DNA of 64,000 bases from Adiantum capillus-veneris (GCA_014529385.2 CM043944.1:88750884-88814883), one strand, 5' to 3'. Numbered from the stretch's first letter, positions 34,037 to 45,764 are shown. Made by a program: numbers and translations. The notes: generated by a model not told the origin, from the sequence alone.

Positions 34037-34649
34037 CATGTGATGCTCATCGAAAGCTAGTAGACAATTGGGGTGAACATCTCCAGAGTGTCATGTGGTG
34101 CAGCCTGCGACCCATTGACCTCGCTCAATTGGAGGTTACAGAGCCGAAATTGAGTCGAACTATAAGAAGACGTCAAAACCGAGAGTTAGCACAACAACAA
34201 AAGGAGGCAGAACTAAAAGAAAGGTCTCCGTCAGGACAAGAGCTTGCTGACTTACATACGGCTCCTGAACATTTTAAATCTTATACCACAGGGGAGCGAA
34301 AGGTTGTGTATGCCAAGGCCCAACGAATATTTACCAGTGAAAGCAGTGGAGTCTATGATGGTCCAGCGGTAGTTAAAGAGATATAATTAGCAGAACGAGG
34401 TGAGGAGTCTAAACCAGTCTTTATTGCTCAAGACCTTACTGAAACTGAAGAGGTTGTACTTCAGGAGCTCCTCAAGGAATACAAGGATATCTTTGCTTGG
34501 AAATATCATGACATGAAGGGCGTTCCACCTTCTGTGGTGCAACATACAATTCCCATGATCAACACTGCTAAACCCGTCCAGCAACGACCCTATCCAATGA
34601 ATCCTAAGTACGCCAAAATTGTACAAAAGGAGATTGAAAAACATATCCA
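34037..34649 (+). pseudogene. Gypsy-A internal 2: RT N-terminal region with stops
   Basis: Corresponds to 19680-20310 of internal 1. A basic/Gln-rich piece (34093-34386) ends at a TAA that replaces GAA, followed by the RT N-terminus in the same frame (about 34387-34660). At about 34663 the sequence drops out of RT: some 280 bp encoding the fingers and first catalytic Asp of the palm, present at 20304-20588, are missing. Confidence 0.8.
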
Positions 34650-34663
34650 ATGTGGATTCATAT

Positions 34664-35180
34664 ATCCAATGTGGCTTTTGGCTTAACGAATGCCCCTACT
34701 ACATTCCAACGATTAATAAAAACTGCGTTTAAAGAATTTCTAAGGGAGTTTTGTGAAGCTTTCCTAGACGACCTTTGTGTTTATTCTTCTTGGGAGAAGC
34801 ATTTGTTATATCTACGAAAAATATTTGAAAGGTGCAGATTTTATCGCATCTCATTAAACCCTTTCAAATGCCAATTTTGGGTTAAGCATGGAGTCATTCT
34901 AGGGCATATAGTGTCCAAGAAGGGGATATCCACATATGAGAGTAAGATTAAAGCCATTGCCGATTTGCCACCACCTACGAACTCTAAAGGAGCTCAAAGA
35001 TTTATGGGCCAGGTTGGTTATTATCGAAGATTTATTTTAAACTTTGCTGAGATAGCGCGTCCATTGTACAAGCTTCTTATCGAGTTTCACTGGACGGAAG
35101 AATGTCATCAATCTTATGAGTTATTAAAGAAGGCCCTAACAAGTGCTCCAATCCTGCGAACACCCGATTGGAATGTACCT
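34664..35180 (+). pseudogene. Gypsy-A internal 2: RT after the deletion, palm end and thumb
   Basis: Resumes at AFGLTNAPTTFQRLI, with the intact catalytic FLDDLCVYS and a thumb reading RFMGQVGYYRRFI. Here both active-site Asp residues are present, unlike internal 1 (LDE), but the deleted palm makes it non-functional. A missing T near 35180 shifts the frame at the RNase H start. Confidence 0.85.
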
Positions 35181-35878
35181 TTCATGTGCATATTGATGCA
35201 TCAAATTTTGCTATTGGGTGTGTTCTAACTCAACCAGGAGAACATAAATTGGACTACCCTATTAGCTTTGCAAGTCACCAATTAGATGATGCCAAGATAA
35301 ACTACACTACTACAGAGCGGGAAGGTCTAGCTATGATTTACGCAGTAAAGAAATTTCGCTATTACCTTCTTGCTACCAAGTTTGTGTTTTATGTGGATCA
35401 TCAAGCATTGCTATATTTGGTAAACAAGCCGTGTTCCACAGGTCGAATTACACGATGGTTGTTAATTCTTCTTGAGTTTGAATTCACCGTTGTTGTGAGG
35501 CCTGGGAGGAAACATGTCATGGCGGATCATTTATCTCGTATCCCTAATGGCGAAGCTCCTACGGGGGTTGATGATGAATTGCCTGATACCTCTTTGTTCA
35601 TTGTTGAGACAGTGCCTGAATGGAGTGAAAAGATTTTTAACTTCTTAGTTAATGGTTTTCCACCCAAAGAACTGCGAAAAGATATAGCTCGAAAATTAAT
35701 CAAGGAATGCGAACCCTATTGCTTACTGGTGCGAACTCTCTTTAAGAGAGGAAAAGATGATGTTCTTAGACGCTGTGCCCGCGAGGATGAGTATTTATAT
35801 ATTCTACAAGAGGCACACATGGGCGTAGCTGGTGGTCACTTTTCAGGAAAGTTGACTGCCCAAAAGATCTTACAGTGA
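35168..35878 (+). pseudogene. Gypsy-A internal 2: RNase H and integrase zinc-domain start
   Basis: RNase H acidic residues are in place (HIDASNFAIGC, TTTEREGLAM, YVDHQALLYLV). It ends in the linker with PEWSEKIFNFL and the HHCC start (EAHMGVAGGHFSGKLTAQK). A TGA at 35876 (TCA in internal 1) interrupts the frame. Confidence 0.85.
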
Positions 35879-36180
35879 AGCTATTGGTGGCCCACTCTGT
35901 TTAAGGATGCATCACTTTTTGCAAAAGGATGTGATGAATGCCAACGCTTCAAGAAGCCACAAAGAAGTGATAGGATGCCTCTACATCCCATCAAGGTAAC
36001 CCAACCATTTGAAAAGTGGTGCTTAGACTTTGTAGGACCGATTAGTCCGGCTGCCCGTAACACGCAATCACGATATATCATTGTGGCTACCGACTATGTA
36101 ACCAAATGGGCTGAAGCAAAAGCAACACGGAAGGCGGATGCAAAAACAATAGCTAAGTTCCTCTTTGAGAACATTATCAC
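35879..36180 (+). pseudogene. Gypsy-A internal 2: integrase N-terminal half
   Basis: Zinc domain end (GCDECQRFKK) and the first catalytic Asp (LDFVGPISPA). About 23 bases are missing at 36180 compared with 22099-22121 of internal 1, shifting the frame just before the second catalytic Asp. Confidence 0.85.
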
Positions 36181-37532
36181 TTGTGAGTGACAATGGAACT
36201 CATTTTATAAATGAAGTAATAAAAGAACTCACATCAAACTTCATGATATCTCACCACAAGTCTACACCCTATTATCCCCAAGCAAATGGCCAAGCTGAGA
36301 GTACCAACAAAACTCTCATCTCCATTTTGACAAAGACAGTTAAGGCTCATCGCACTGATTGGGACCTAAAGCTTACATCAGCTTTATGGGCTTATCGTAC
36401 TGCATATAAAGTTGCTATTAATTGCACACCGTTTAAGATGGTGTATGGCCAAGAAGCAGTTATGCCATGGGAGTTTGTCATTCCTAGTCTTCGAGTAGCT
36501 TCTCAAGAAGGTTGGGATGGTAACCCCTTAGTGGAGCGATTATATATCCTGGAAAGGCTAGATGAAGAGAGGCAATTAGCTGTGCGAAATGCTCTAGTGG
36601 AGAAGGATAGGAGAAAGAAGTGGTTTGATAGCCATTTAAAGGATAAAGACATCAAGGTTGGTGATAAAGTTCTTATGTACGGGGTACGTAATGAAAAGAA
36701 GAAATTCAAATACGCTGGTAAGGGGCCATATCGAGAGTGTGAAATTACCCCACAAGGTACCATTCGTGTGGAGACTCTAGATGGAGTTGAAACCATTGGA
36801 TTCCTTAATGGGAGTAAATTCAAAAGATATTATGATCCTCTAAGCCATGAAGAGTTGCAAGCCATCCATCAAAAGAAGGCTGCCAAGGAACAAGCAGAGC
36901 TTAAAAAAATCCAAGCAAGAGTTGAGGCTCGAGAACGACAACAACGTCTTAGACGCCAACGAGAGGCTAATCTGGGAATCACGCAAGCATTTTTTGAGGA
37001 CACAGATGAAGACTCATTAGAATCTCAGCCACCGCTACGATACCCAATTGAGCTAAATAGCCCCTATGGGAAAGTACTATACAATGCCTTATTAGATACG
37101 GGAGCTAAACACAATTTGTTATCCTATGGAGTTTGGTGTCAATTAGGGAAACCGACCCTATCCCCGAGTACGATGCAAGTCAAGGGCATTAATAAAAAGA
37201 AAACTGCTATTCTTGGAGTCCTTCAGACCCCTGTTGTCTATGACAATGGAAGCATAGTGCAGAGGTTTCTAGTCATGCCTGTAGGAGCTATGGAAGGCAA
37301 CGCAAACCTGGGACGCACGTGGATGTTGGCAACCAAATGCACTATTGATTGGGATACTGGTAGTGTCACGACGCGACCACCGACTCTTACCCCTATGATT
37401 CAAGCAAAGTCACCTACCTTGCAAACTCTAGCAAAGTTGAAGGATAGCCAACATTCACAAGCCAAGGTGGTTAACTCGTCTTTGCCGGCTACCCATGAAT
37501 CTAGCACTTCAACACTTGTAGTTGCAGCAAGC
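36181..37532 (+). pseudogene. Gypsy-A internal 2: integrase C-half fused to DTG retropepsin-like domain
   Basis: A continuous frame of about 450 codons. First are the integrase positions SDNGTHF and GQAEST, then the C-terminal module (GKGPYRECEIT). Without a stop it reads through a basic helix (ERQQRLRRQREANLG), an acidic stretch (FFEDTDEDSLESQ) and a retropepsin-like domain with LLDTGAKHNLLSY (DTG at 37095-37103), VKGINKKKTAILG and LGRTWMLATKCTIDWDTGS. A Ser/Thr-rich tail runs into the solo LTR at 37533. This is the best-preserved version of the post-integrase domain. Confidence 0.85.
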
Positions 37533-39125
37533 TGTCATAATAATCAATATCTAATTCTCCTAAATGATTTTCTCATATTAAACTGATCATTTAATGTGGG
37601 GAAGTGCCAAGGGAGAAAAAGCTAGAATATTGGTTAAGTTAGCAGACCGGCCACAGTAGGGATCCAAAGGAGGGAAAATAGGGATCCAAAGGGGGGGCCA
37701 TCTGCAAAAGAGCCATGTGAAACAACGGGCTAAAAAGACCCTAAGGTTCAGCCCATTAAGACTTCCAAAATGCTATGGTTCCAAAATTCAAAGGTTGTGT
37801 CCAAAGGTCAACCTTAGGGAAAATTGGATGCTTAGTGTGTGCCCAAAAAGTCTTTCTACATCCCTACATGGGAGGGGGCGAGCCCCAAAGCTAGGGGATG
37901 AGAGAGAAAGCCACACACACACACACACAGGCTCCCTTTACACAAAGGGAATGAGGGACACATGTCAGCTCCCTAGGCCAGATGCCCACAAGGTATGCCC
38001 AATTCCTATTGGAAGACCCTTGAAGTGGACCAATGAGAATTAGGCTAGAGTAAATCTAGTTGAATTAATTTAAAAACATTTAATAAAAGAAACCAATAAG
38101 AATTAAGTGTCCTAGAAGACTATTGGGCAGTCTCCCAAGGGGTCCAATGAGCATTCAGGAGCCCCATGGCTTGCTTGATTCCTATTGGCCAGGAGGCAAA
38201 GGGGTCCAATGAGAGTTTAGTTTAATTATTTAATTATCTAAAGCTCTCACAAAAGGGGAAAGGGGGACACATGTCAGAAGGCTATCACTTATGCTGCTTA
38301 ATCCCTATTGGCTTGACCTGGGGAGGTCCAATGAGGCAAAAGCCAGACTAACTTAGCAGCTAGGGCTCGCCCAAGAGAGAGAGGGGGCTGATTTTTGCTT
38401 GGCATTGACACTCACACTCTCACACTTGACCATGTGTGAAGGGAAAAATACTCTATCTCCTCCCAAGCTTTAATGGAGAGCTCATCACCTACTCCAAGCT
38501 TGTGAGATAGAAGCCTACATCAACACTCTCTTGGCATGTGGATGCAAATCCAACCAAGAGCCAAGCTTCAATGCATGCTCATCTTCTCTACCAAGCTAAT
38601 TACTAAGCTAAGCTATGCTAATATGAGTGATTATGTGAGGAGATGTACATCTTTCTCGTAAGATACTTCTTTTTCCTCTCAATCTACTCTCATACCCTGC
38701 TAGCTCTCACCATCTTCGAAGGTGTGTGAGGTCTTGGGTCTGAGAACGGGGATAATTCAAGTTGTGTTTGATTAAGTGTTTTGCTTGGTGTATGAAGCTT
38801 CCATCTTCATTGCACTAGCTAGTCTTGAAGGAACACAAAGAATTGTATTGTACAATGTCTCTCTTGATGGGAGAAACCATAATACAAAGCCTTTTGGAGG
38901 GGGGACCGGCTCCATGCAAATCCGGTCCTCAATTGTTGTCAATAGTTTAATTGCTCTCTCTTTTGAAAGTATTGTCGATGCTATCTAACTAGGTGTTATG
39001 CTTTTTGTTTCTCTCTCCACCCAAGCACTCTTGTAATTCTCATTAGGAATCTATTCTAATGAAATGCCCACTATGTTCATGCTAATTTCCGCTACAAATA
39101 AGATTTTAGGCCATTAAATGTTACA
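37533..39125 (+). mobile_element. Gypsy-B-like solo LTR inside Gypsy-A
   Basis: 1593 bp, TGTCATAATAATC...AAATGTTACA, homologous to the Gypsy-B 3' LTR (11989-13576). AAGC flanks both sides (37529-37532, 39126-39129), and internal 1 shows the uninterrupted site (GCAGCAAGCAGTAATATTG at about 23460). A 4-bp TSD is one short of the usual five; a substitution at the fifth base (C/A) would explain it. It interrupts the post-integrase frame. It contains no internal coding sequence, as expected after LTR-LTR recombination. Confidence 0.9.
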
Positions 39126-39850
39126 AAGCAGTAATATTGCAAGTACTTAACCTGCACGACCTAAGAGTACATATCAATGGGTCCCCAAGGCCTTACTTCC
39201 AACTACCTCAACCCTCCCATCCATTCCATGAAAATATTTCCTGGGAAAACCAAGAGCGCGCCCTAGGAGAGTTAAGACCAAATCACGATGGATTCCAAAA
39301 CAACTATTAGAAGCCCAAGGCTACTATGATGGAAATGAGCAAATTTGGGTACCTAAATGTAAAATGTGTCCTTCCCTATCGACAACAAACCCATATGAGT
39401 CAAACAGTGTAACGCTAAAGCCAATGGCAGACCGTGGGAAGGGAAAGATCACAGAATGCTACACACCTAGTCCAAAGCTAGTTTGGGCTCCAAGGCAAAA
39501 CCAATTTATTCCACCTAGCTCAGGAAGGGGGGAGTTCCATGAAGCTTCTAGCTCCTCATGTAATACATCCATAGAGGTAAAAGCTTCTACACAGCCTCCA
39601 TCTATAGTAATGGACCTCCATGAAGCTACAAAAGAATCCACACCTCCCAGTGTTCAAGAATCACCTGATGAACCATTTCAAGTTCGATCCTGGGAGAGTA
39701 CCTTACCACCCTTGCAACTTGACGACGCACCATTGCACAAGAAAACCCTTTTGACCAAGATGACTATAGGCGTCTAGTGACCTTCTTAGTAAACATGGGC
39801 ACCTATGATGAAGAAGAAAATTTACACGACTACTGGATGGCACATATGGT
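39126..39850 (+). pseudogene. Gypsy-A internal 2: Pro/Ser-rich tail of post-integrase extension
   Basis: Resumes the Gypsy-A sequence after the solo LTR. The open part (39364-39777) starts MCPSLSTTNPYES and is rich in Pro and Ser, with no known domain. Just after, in another frame, an acidic stretch (GTYDEEENLHDYW) is legible to about 39838. It ends in the shared 3' region. Confidence 0.7.
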
Positions 39851-41303
39851 CTCATGGATGATGACTTTGTTTATCTCGATGACGAGGATAGGGGTTTAGC
39901 CTTAGGGTTTCCCCCCAACCTCTACAATATCCTATTCCCTTGACTCTCTAGGGGGAGTGCAAATAATTAGGTTAGGGTTCCTTATGTTTTTTGTTGTGTT
40001 CAATAAGTGTTGGTACCTTTTTCCACTAATGTGCCTCCTGGAGGTATTCCTTTTGTTTCCTAGTGTATACAGGAGCGTGTTGCTATTGGTAGGATTTGGA
40101 CCTTCATGGAATCTTTATCTCGACTCACTCTTCAAATCAAGCGCGACCATCGACACAAACAGGTGTTTCTTTTCCATTAGCATTGCCCCTTATCTTTTTT
40201 GCATCTATGATTGTCAACTTTAATTGTGATTGGTAGCCTAATATTCACCGCATTTGCTTAGTATCAAACATTTAATTCAATGTAATTTTTTGTCATAATC
40301 ACTTGTCTAGGTTTAAAAATCAAGCAGTCCGACAAACTAGTTTGACCAAGTTAGGTGTTAGAAATCTTCTCTTAATACCATGGGGAATGCCTTCCTAATA
40401 ATTAATGGTTACTTACGTTCTTAATCCGATTTAGGCAGCATTGTGTGAAATGTACTAGGGCTTTCTAGTGGGCTTGACCCTATTGACCTTTAGCTTAAGT
40501 ATTATAAAGGGAGTTTACTAGTGTGATGAGCCTGGGGAGGTGTATCACTGTTATATGACCCCCCAAAGTTACAAAATTAAAATGCTGAAAATGAACAAAC
40601 AAAAAATCAAATTGCCACACTGTAAAATCTTAAGCTGGAAGAGAAATCTCAGCTTGATTTTGTACTTCACTCACATGTATTGCCTTTGGTACTAGAGCCC
40701 TAGAGGTTCCCAGTATGGGCGCTTTTACTTGAAAAGCAAAAAACCCAAGGCATACAAAATAAGCACACACATCAAAATTGAATCACTGTGAAAAGACTTT
40801 GGGGGGTCAAAGAAAAAGTAATCAGTCAGGCGATGATTTCATGAGAAATTCCTTTTATGGTAGCTTAACTACAAGGTCTTCTAGATATAGCCTCTAGTCA
40901 GCCCTCGAACATGAATACTTGGCTCTCGCGATTAAACAACTTAATTGACCACAGAAAATTAAGAAGCTTACCCATGGTATTAATATTCGATCTCTAGTGC
41001 CTTTCGACCGTCAAATGAGCGACCCCAGACTTGTTTAATTTTTTACCTTTACATCTCTTTATGCATTTGATTACATTGCAATTTAATGTTCATTGCTGAC
41101 AAATTGTTTGAAATTCTTTTACCAATCAATTTGTCTACCTAAAACTGCATATGCTTTTTAATCACTTATGAGAATGCAATTACTGTGCCAATGTTGTTTG
41201 ATTTTGTAGTGATTGAAGAAGGCTAAGGACATTCATCTCAAATGCTCTTCCACCTCGACAAACGAGCTTCAACTCAATAGCTTCCGCGGACGGAATCTAC
41301 ATA
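39851..41303 (+). other. Gypsy-A internal 2: long 3' region
   Basis: Nearly identical to 24490-26560 of internal 1 minus the Cassandra insert. No convincing coding. It serves as the uninterrupted reference for the Cassandra site (ACATCTCTTTATGCATTTG at 41053-41071). Confidence 0.7.
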
Positions 41304-41316
41304 AGGAAGGGGGGCA

Positions 41317-41639
41317 TGTTAACCCTCACGGTTCACGGACACCCCATCACCTACGACGGACGTGTATTATGTATTTGGTAGAGTCAGGTACCGGTCTTGT
41401 CGGACCAATAGGAAAAGGGTAAGAGTGATCGCCGATGAGAGGCGCACTCTAACTGGGACATTCAAGGGATTAGTTGGCTAAGCATGGGTGCCCAAGTGTG
41501 AATGGGGTGAGCTCATATAAAAGCCAACTAAACCTAAAATTCACTTATTCTCTCATTTGTGCAATAGAAGAGTGCTCTTGCTCCATCTCCATCTCCATCT
41601 TCTTCTTCTTCACCTCCTCGTGTGTGTGTGTGTATGTGT

Positions 41640-41716
<77 letters not shown>

Positions 41717-41951
41717 CGATCGAGCATTGCGGAGGCACGACGGCGGTGAAGCGGTTGAGCGCGACGTAGCGGCGTCTCCTTCTTCTTCGCGGCGAGGAAT
41801 CCTCCACGGCAGGAGCATAGAGCGGTGAGTGACACGCCATTGCCCTCTTTTGAGCTTACTAGTTAAGCTAGTTGTGTGCTTGGAGCCGTCTATGGCTCGC
41901 ACAGAGTGTTAGGCAAGGCCCTTGCTTTGAGAGTGCGGCAAGGAGCGCACA
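41317..41951 (+). repeat. Gypsy-A LTR 3 (3' LTR)
   Basis: 635 bp, TGTTAACCCTCACGG to GGAGCGCACA, preceded by the purine tract AAGGAAGGGGGG. It is closer in sequence to LTR 1 than to the middle LTR (for example TGTTAACCC and GGAGCGCACA, against TGTTATCCC and the clipped GGAGCGCA of LTR 2). TATA at 41516-41523; (AG)n at 41643-41714. Followed by CAATA, the right TSD copy (41952-41956). Confidence 0.9.
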
Positions 41952-41956
41952 CAATA

Positions 41957-44900
41957 TGTGTTTCTTTCATTCTAGTTTTTTCTTTTTCAATTCTTTAGCT
42001 TTTGCCTTAGTGTGTTGTAGTTCCTCCTTCAAAGCCATCACAAGTTACTGAACTGGAAGATGATCCGCCAACCTCCATCATTTGCCCTATGAAATACACC
42101 ATCATATTCCATCTTGAGTGGATGGCAGCTACAAATCCCTATGTAATTGTATCTCGGTCAGTTTCATCATTTTCATAAATAGTCATGGCAAAAGAATAGG
42201 GCAATAATGCTCCGTCTAGTTTTTGCTTAATCAATCTCCCCTTGAAGGGCTATTCTTGTAATTGCTATAACTTGTTCAGTCAAACCATTTACGTTGATGT
42301 ATGCTCTTCTAGATCAGTTTGAGCTTTAGATGTGCTCGTAGGCACATTGTGATTCTTAGCAGTTTGGTTTGTAACTGTGACCCTGGGTTGTACCTACTAG
42401 TCCACTTTGATTTTCCTTGTTACAGGCTTTATCTATGGACACTATGTTCTCTGGAGTATTGACTAGTTCAATGACATTTTCTACCAAAGAGTCCATAGAT
42501 TGCTTCTTATATGTAGTGTTCACTCTTGTGTGCAGTTGTTCCAAGAAGGTTGTTTCCTCTTCTTCTTAGATGGGCTTGCCTCTAACTCAGCCGGTTTCTT
42601 AGATCCAACCGTTGCTACCTCTTTCCCCTTGCTTGTTGGGGTCTGCTTTGTCTTATGCTCTTCTAAAGTGTTCGGCTGACTGGTTTGCTTCTTCCCAGCG
42701 CCTTCCCCATCCATTTTTTTCCATACCTACTCAATATTTGACATGCAATGGTATGCAAGTAGCCCAATAATGAAACTGCCAAGCATACCGTGCCTTGAAC
42801 AATTTTTGTGTCTTAACTTTGATTGTTTGTTGCATAATATTAATGTACACAACTGATATTGATCTCATTCTTGGGATTCAATTTTTTTGCCTCAGCAGCA
42901 TACTGAATAACTTCTTAGGACATAGGTTGGATTGTTCTTGAGACTGATAGCTTCAACAATAAATTTGTACACATGTTTACATTCTAATGCAGCCATTGGA
43001 ATTCCGTGTCCTCCTATTTTGTGCTTCTTTTTAATTGATGCATCCTCTTTCAAGAACTTATCGACCTCATCAATGGTGTACAATGTGTCCCAAGTAACAA
43101 AGGGCAAATGGAGCACATGGGATAGCTCTCGTGCTATCACTTCCACTGTTCTACCATTAATTTCAGATGTCCCCTTATCCAAGTTAAAAGTATCCACCAC
43201 TTGTTGGATAATTTTTTCATCAAAGGGTATCTTTGTGGCTTCCACCATGACCTTCAAAATTTGTTGACAATTTGATAAGCTCCTGTTCATTCTTGTGGAA
43301 CACATACTTACCAATCTTTATGGTGAGGCACTGAGCATGAAGCTTTTGCCACATTGAATTCAAGAGTGCATCTGTTTGTGCAATCATCTCATCCATAGTT
43401 GCCTGCATCTTTTCTGAAATTTTCTGGTTTTCTGTCCATACACGAGTTGTGTGAACAATCTTGTGTGGAAAGAGAGCACTCACTTGTGATGTTGGAGAAT
43501 TGAAAAAGGATCACCTCGGGGTTTCTTGTAAAATAGAAACCACAGTTGATGGAGAAGGTGTGAGCAAAGAAGAGGGTTGTTGTGTCATGGGCATTGCCAT
43601 AGACGAAGGTGGAGGAAGATCTACAGGCCAAAGAGGGAGTCGCACGAGTCTCTATGGGTAAAGTGAAGGATTACACACTCTTCTCATAGTTATACACACT
43701 CTCACCATGAATGCTCCACTCCTTTCCTGCCTCAAGTTTGTGCGCATTGTTTTAATGTGTCATTCATGCATTGGTTGATCTTGATTATTATTATTGATGA
43801 GATTCTCTTTATGATTTGGTCATTTATATCCAACTAGTTATCCTTATGCGTTTCAAACTAGTGTCTAAGCTGAAATCTTACCTAGATTGTCTACTGGCTG
43901 CTGCTACTAGGGCTGCATTACCCTTCGTTCCACTCGTTTGCAATATGACATATTCAAAGTAGCTTCTGATCACAACCATCTTCACCATTGTCTTTCGTAT
44001 TGGACTGGTCTAGCACCCTTCTCCCCTGTGTGACAAGTACATTTTTTTCCTCCTGGAACATCATTACCTCCTCAGCAAACAATGACCGTCTCCATTTGCT
44101 AAAAAATTCCTTCACCCATGGAACTAGTGTATCCTCCATCATACAATACGAGAGATAGGCTTCCAATGTTGTGTCCTGGTAATGCCTTTAGAAACATCAT
44201 CTTGTCTTAGAACCTGGAGTTCCTAGTTGACATCATACTTACTAAGCTGAAATTGAATTAGAGACCATTCCAGTTCCCTACTGCTAATGTATACCTCCCT
44301 CAAATTAAGTTTCATAACATAGGACAAAGTTGACCAATCGTCACTAGTTGTAGAACATTCAATTCTACAATCTGCAATTGTTCATGAAAATTCTTTAGAT
44401 CATGCTAATTGTGCTACCCAAAATCAGAATCGATTAAGGATTCACATGATGATTTGGATGATCTTAAAAATTCTATTTGGATCTGGATACCTTCATCCAA
44501 CCAATTTTGGACTTGTGCCTCAATATCTGCCAAAGTCTGAAGAATTAAGTATGGACAATCCTCATCATTAGAAACCTTGTGACCTCTGTTCTCACACACC
44601 TCTTGCCTGGTTCAATATTCTGGAGCAGGGATTGCAGCCACCATTGCTTGATACTCTCTTGATAGCTTCCAATATTGCCAAAAGATCCTCATACAAGTAA
44701 GCATGATGTCGTTGGAAAGATTGCCATTTAGTGTATTTGACTGAACAATGATACTTTGAATGACATCGGGAATGAAAATACTTGCATTTCCAAAATAGTT
44801 TAGATAAGAAATTAACCCACTTCTGAATAAAATCTTCATCAATATCCATATACATTGCTTGTTCATTCTAGACTATACTTTGAGTTGTCCTCCAAAACTT

Positions 44901-45127
44901 ATGTAACTCACAACACCTATTAGATCCTGTGGTTTGATGTCTTCTCATGGCATATCCATAATCTACGTCAATATCAAAGACTTGATCCTGAATTGTTGAA
45001 AATCTCCTAGAAGTCCTCCTCCCATGTTGCTCTCTGGAATTTGTCATGATAAACTTGAACTCTAGAACTACAACTAGGAGAGTGATTCATTGTCAAGAGC
45101 AATTCAGCTCAAGCCACCATGATCACA
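41957..45127 (-). pseudogene. Unrecognised internal region next to a Gypsy-C LTR
   Basis: Read on the minus strand from 45127, the first bases match the Gypsy-C primer/leader sequence (TGTGATCATGGTGG, then GAGCTGAATTGCTCTTGAC, compare 62870-62908). What follows is unlike the autonomous Gypsy-C internal region. Broken minus-strand frames at 44592-44855, 43220-43483 and 42892-43314 (KIGGHGIPMAALECKHVYKF) show no RT, integrase or zinc knuckle. It may be a non-autonomous Gypsy-C relative that captured other sequence, or a gag too decayed to recognise. It probably continued left of 15655 before the Gypsy-A insertion. Confidence 0.45.
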
Positions 45128-45482
45128 AAAGAGTTAGTTGTCAGTTTAGATAGACAGACTTCAAACAACAAATTAGACAAAAACACTGACACTAAAATGG
45201 AGCTGAAAATAGTAACTCAAATGGAAATGACATATAGATTGGAACTAGAACTAGATTGAAAAATTGAAATTTAGTAACCCCTTCCGTTGCACTCACGTGA
45301 TAGTCACATAATTATTTTGTGACCACCCCTCCCCCCCCGAGAGTCATGTCCCATATTTATAAGCGTCGGATTGGGTCTCTGATTGGCTATCCACTATGAA
45401 ATTACTACAATAACTGGCTTGGTAATTACCAGTTTAGCTGTTAGTCAAAATTCCAACCGAGAGACTGTTCCCATTATCTACA
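45128..45482 (-). repeat. Gypsy-C LTR, left
   Basis: The minus-strand start TGTAGATAATGGGAACAGTC parallels TGTAGAAGGTGGGAATAGTC of copy 1. Shares the CTGATTGGCTATCCACTATG block with CTGATCGACTGTCCACTGTG of the right LTR. It lies downstream of the copy 2 pol end, so it fits as its 3' LTR. Yet its other side is followed by primer/leader sequence, as a 5' LTR would be. A short C run sits at 45329-45338. Confidence 0.7.
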
Positions 45483-45764
45483 GTCCTTGTAATTATTACC
45501 GAACAGATTTTACCAATGATTGAGTCATGCATACTTGGCCAGTAACCATTATGCTTTTCAAAGTCCACTAGTTCTGGAGTCTAGATCTAAACTGGGACCA
45601 TAACTAAAGAGTCTATTGGTTCTTGAAAATTTGTCACCCTTTACACAAATGGTCTGATATACAATAGAGTTAGAGGTTCCTCATCTGGCTCTAAACCAAC
45701 CTCCTAAAGTGGTGTTGCTAGAGCTTCATCTAATCTGGCCTAGGACAACTTGATCTTGGCTCCA
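45483..45764 (-). pseudogene. Gypsy-C copy 2: C-terminal end of pol
   Basis: A broken minus-strand frame resembling the tail after Gypsy integrase (DEALATPL, then EPDEEPLTLL). Directly interrupted at 45765-45770 by the solo LTR; the integrase C-terminus continues at 47267. Confidence 0.5.

Larger units (their letters stand above)
15661..41951 (+). mobile_element. Gypsy-A composite: LTR - internal 1 - LTR - internal 2 - LTR
   Basis: Three plus-strand copies of the same 0.62-0.64 kb LTR (15661, 26573, 41317) separate two homologous but differently damaged internal regions. The outermost boundaries, TG at 15661 and CA at 41951, carry the 5-bp TSD CAATA. The first internal region has a primer site and leader. 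The second lacks them and instead begins with a fragment of a related element (27194-about 29130). Nested inside are a Cassandra TRIM (25705-26309) and a solo LTR (37533-39125). Unequal recombination between LTRs of two related copies could explain three LTRs within one TSD pair. Confidence 0.85.
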
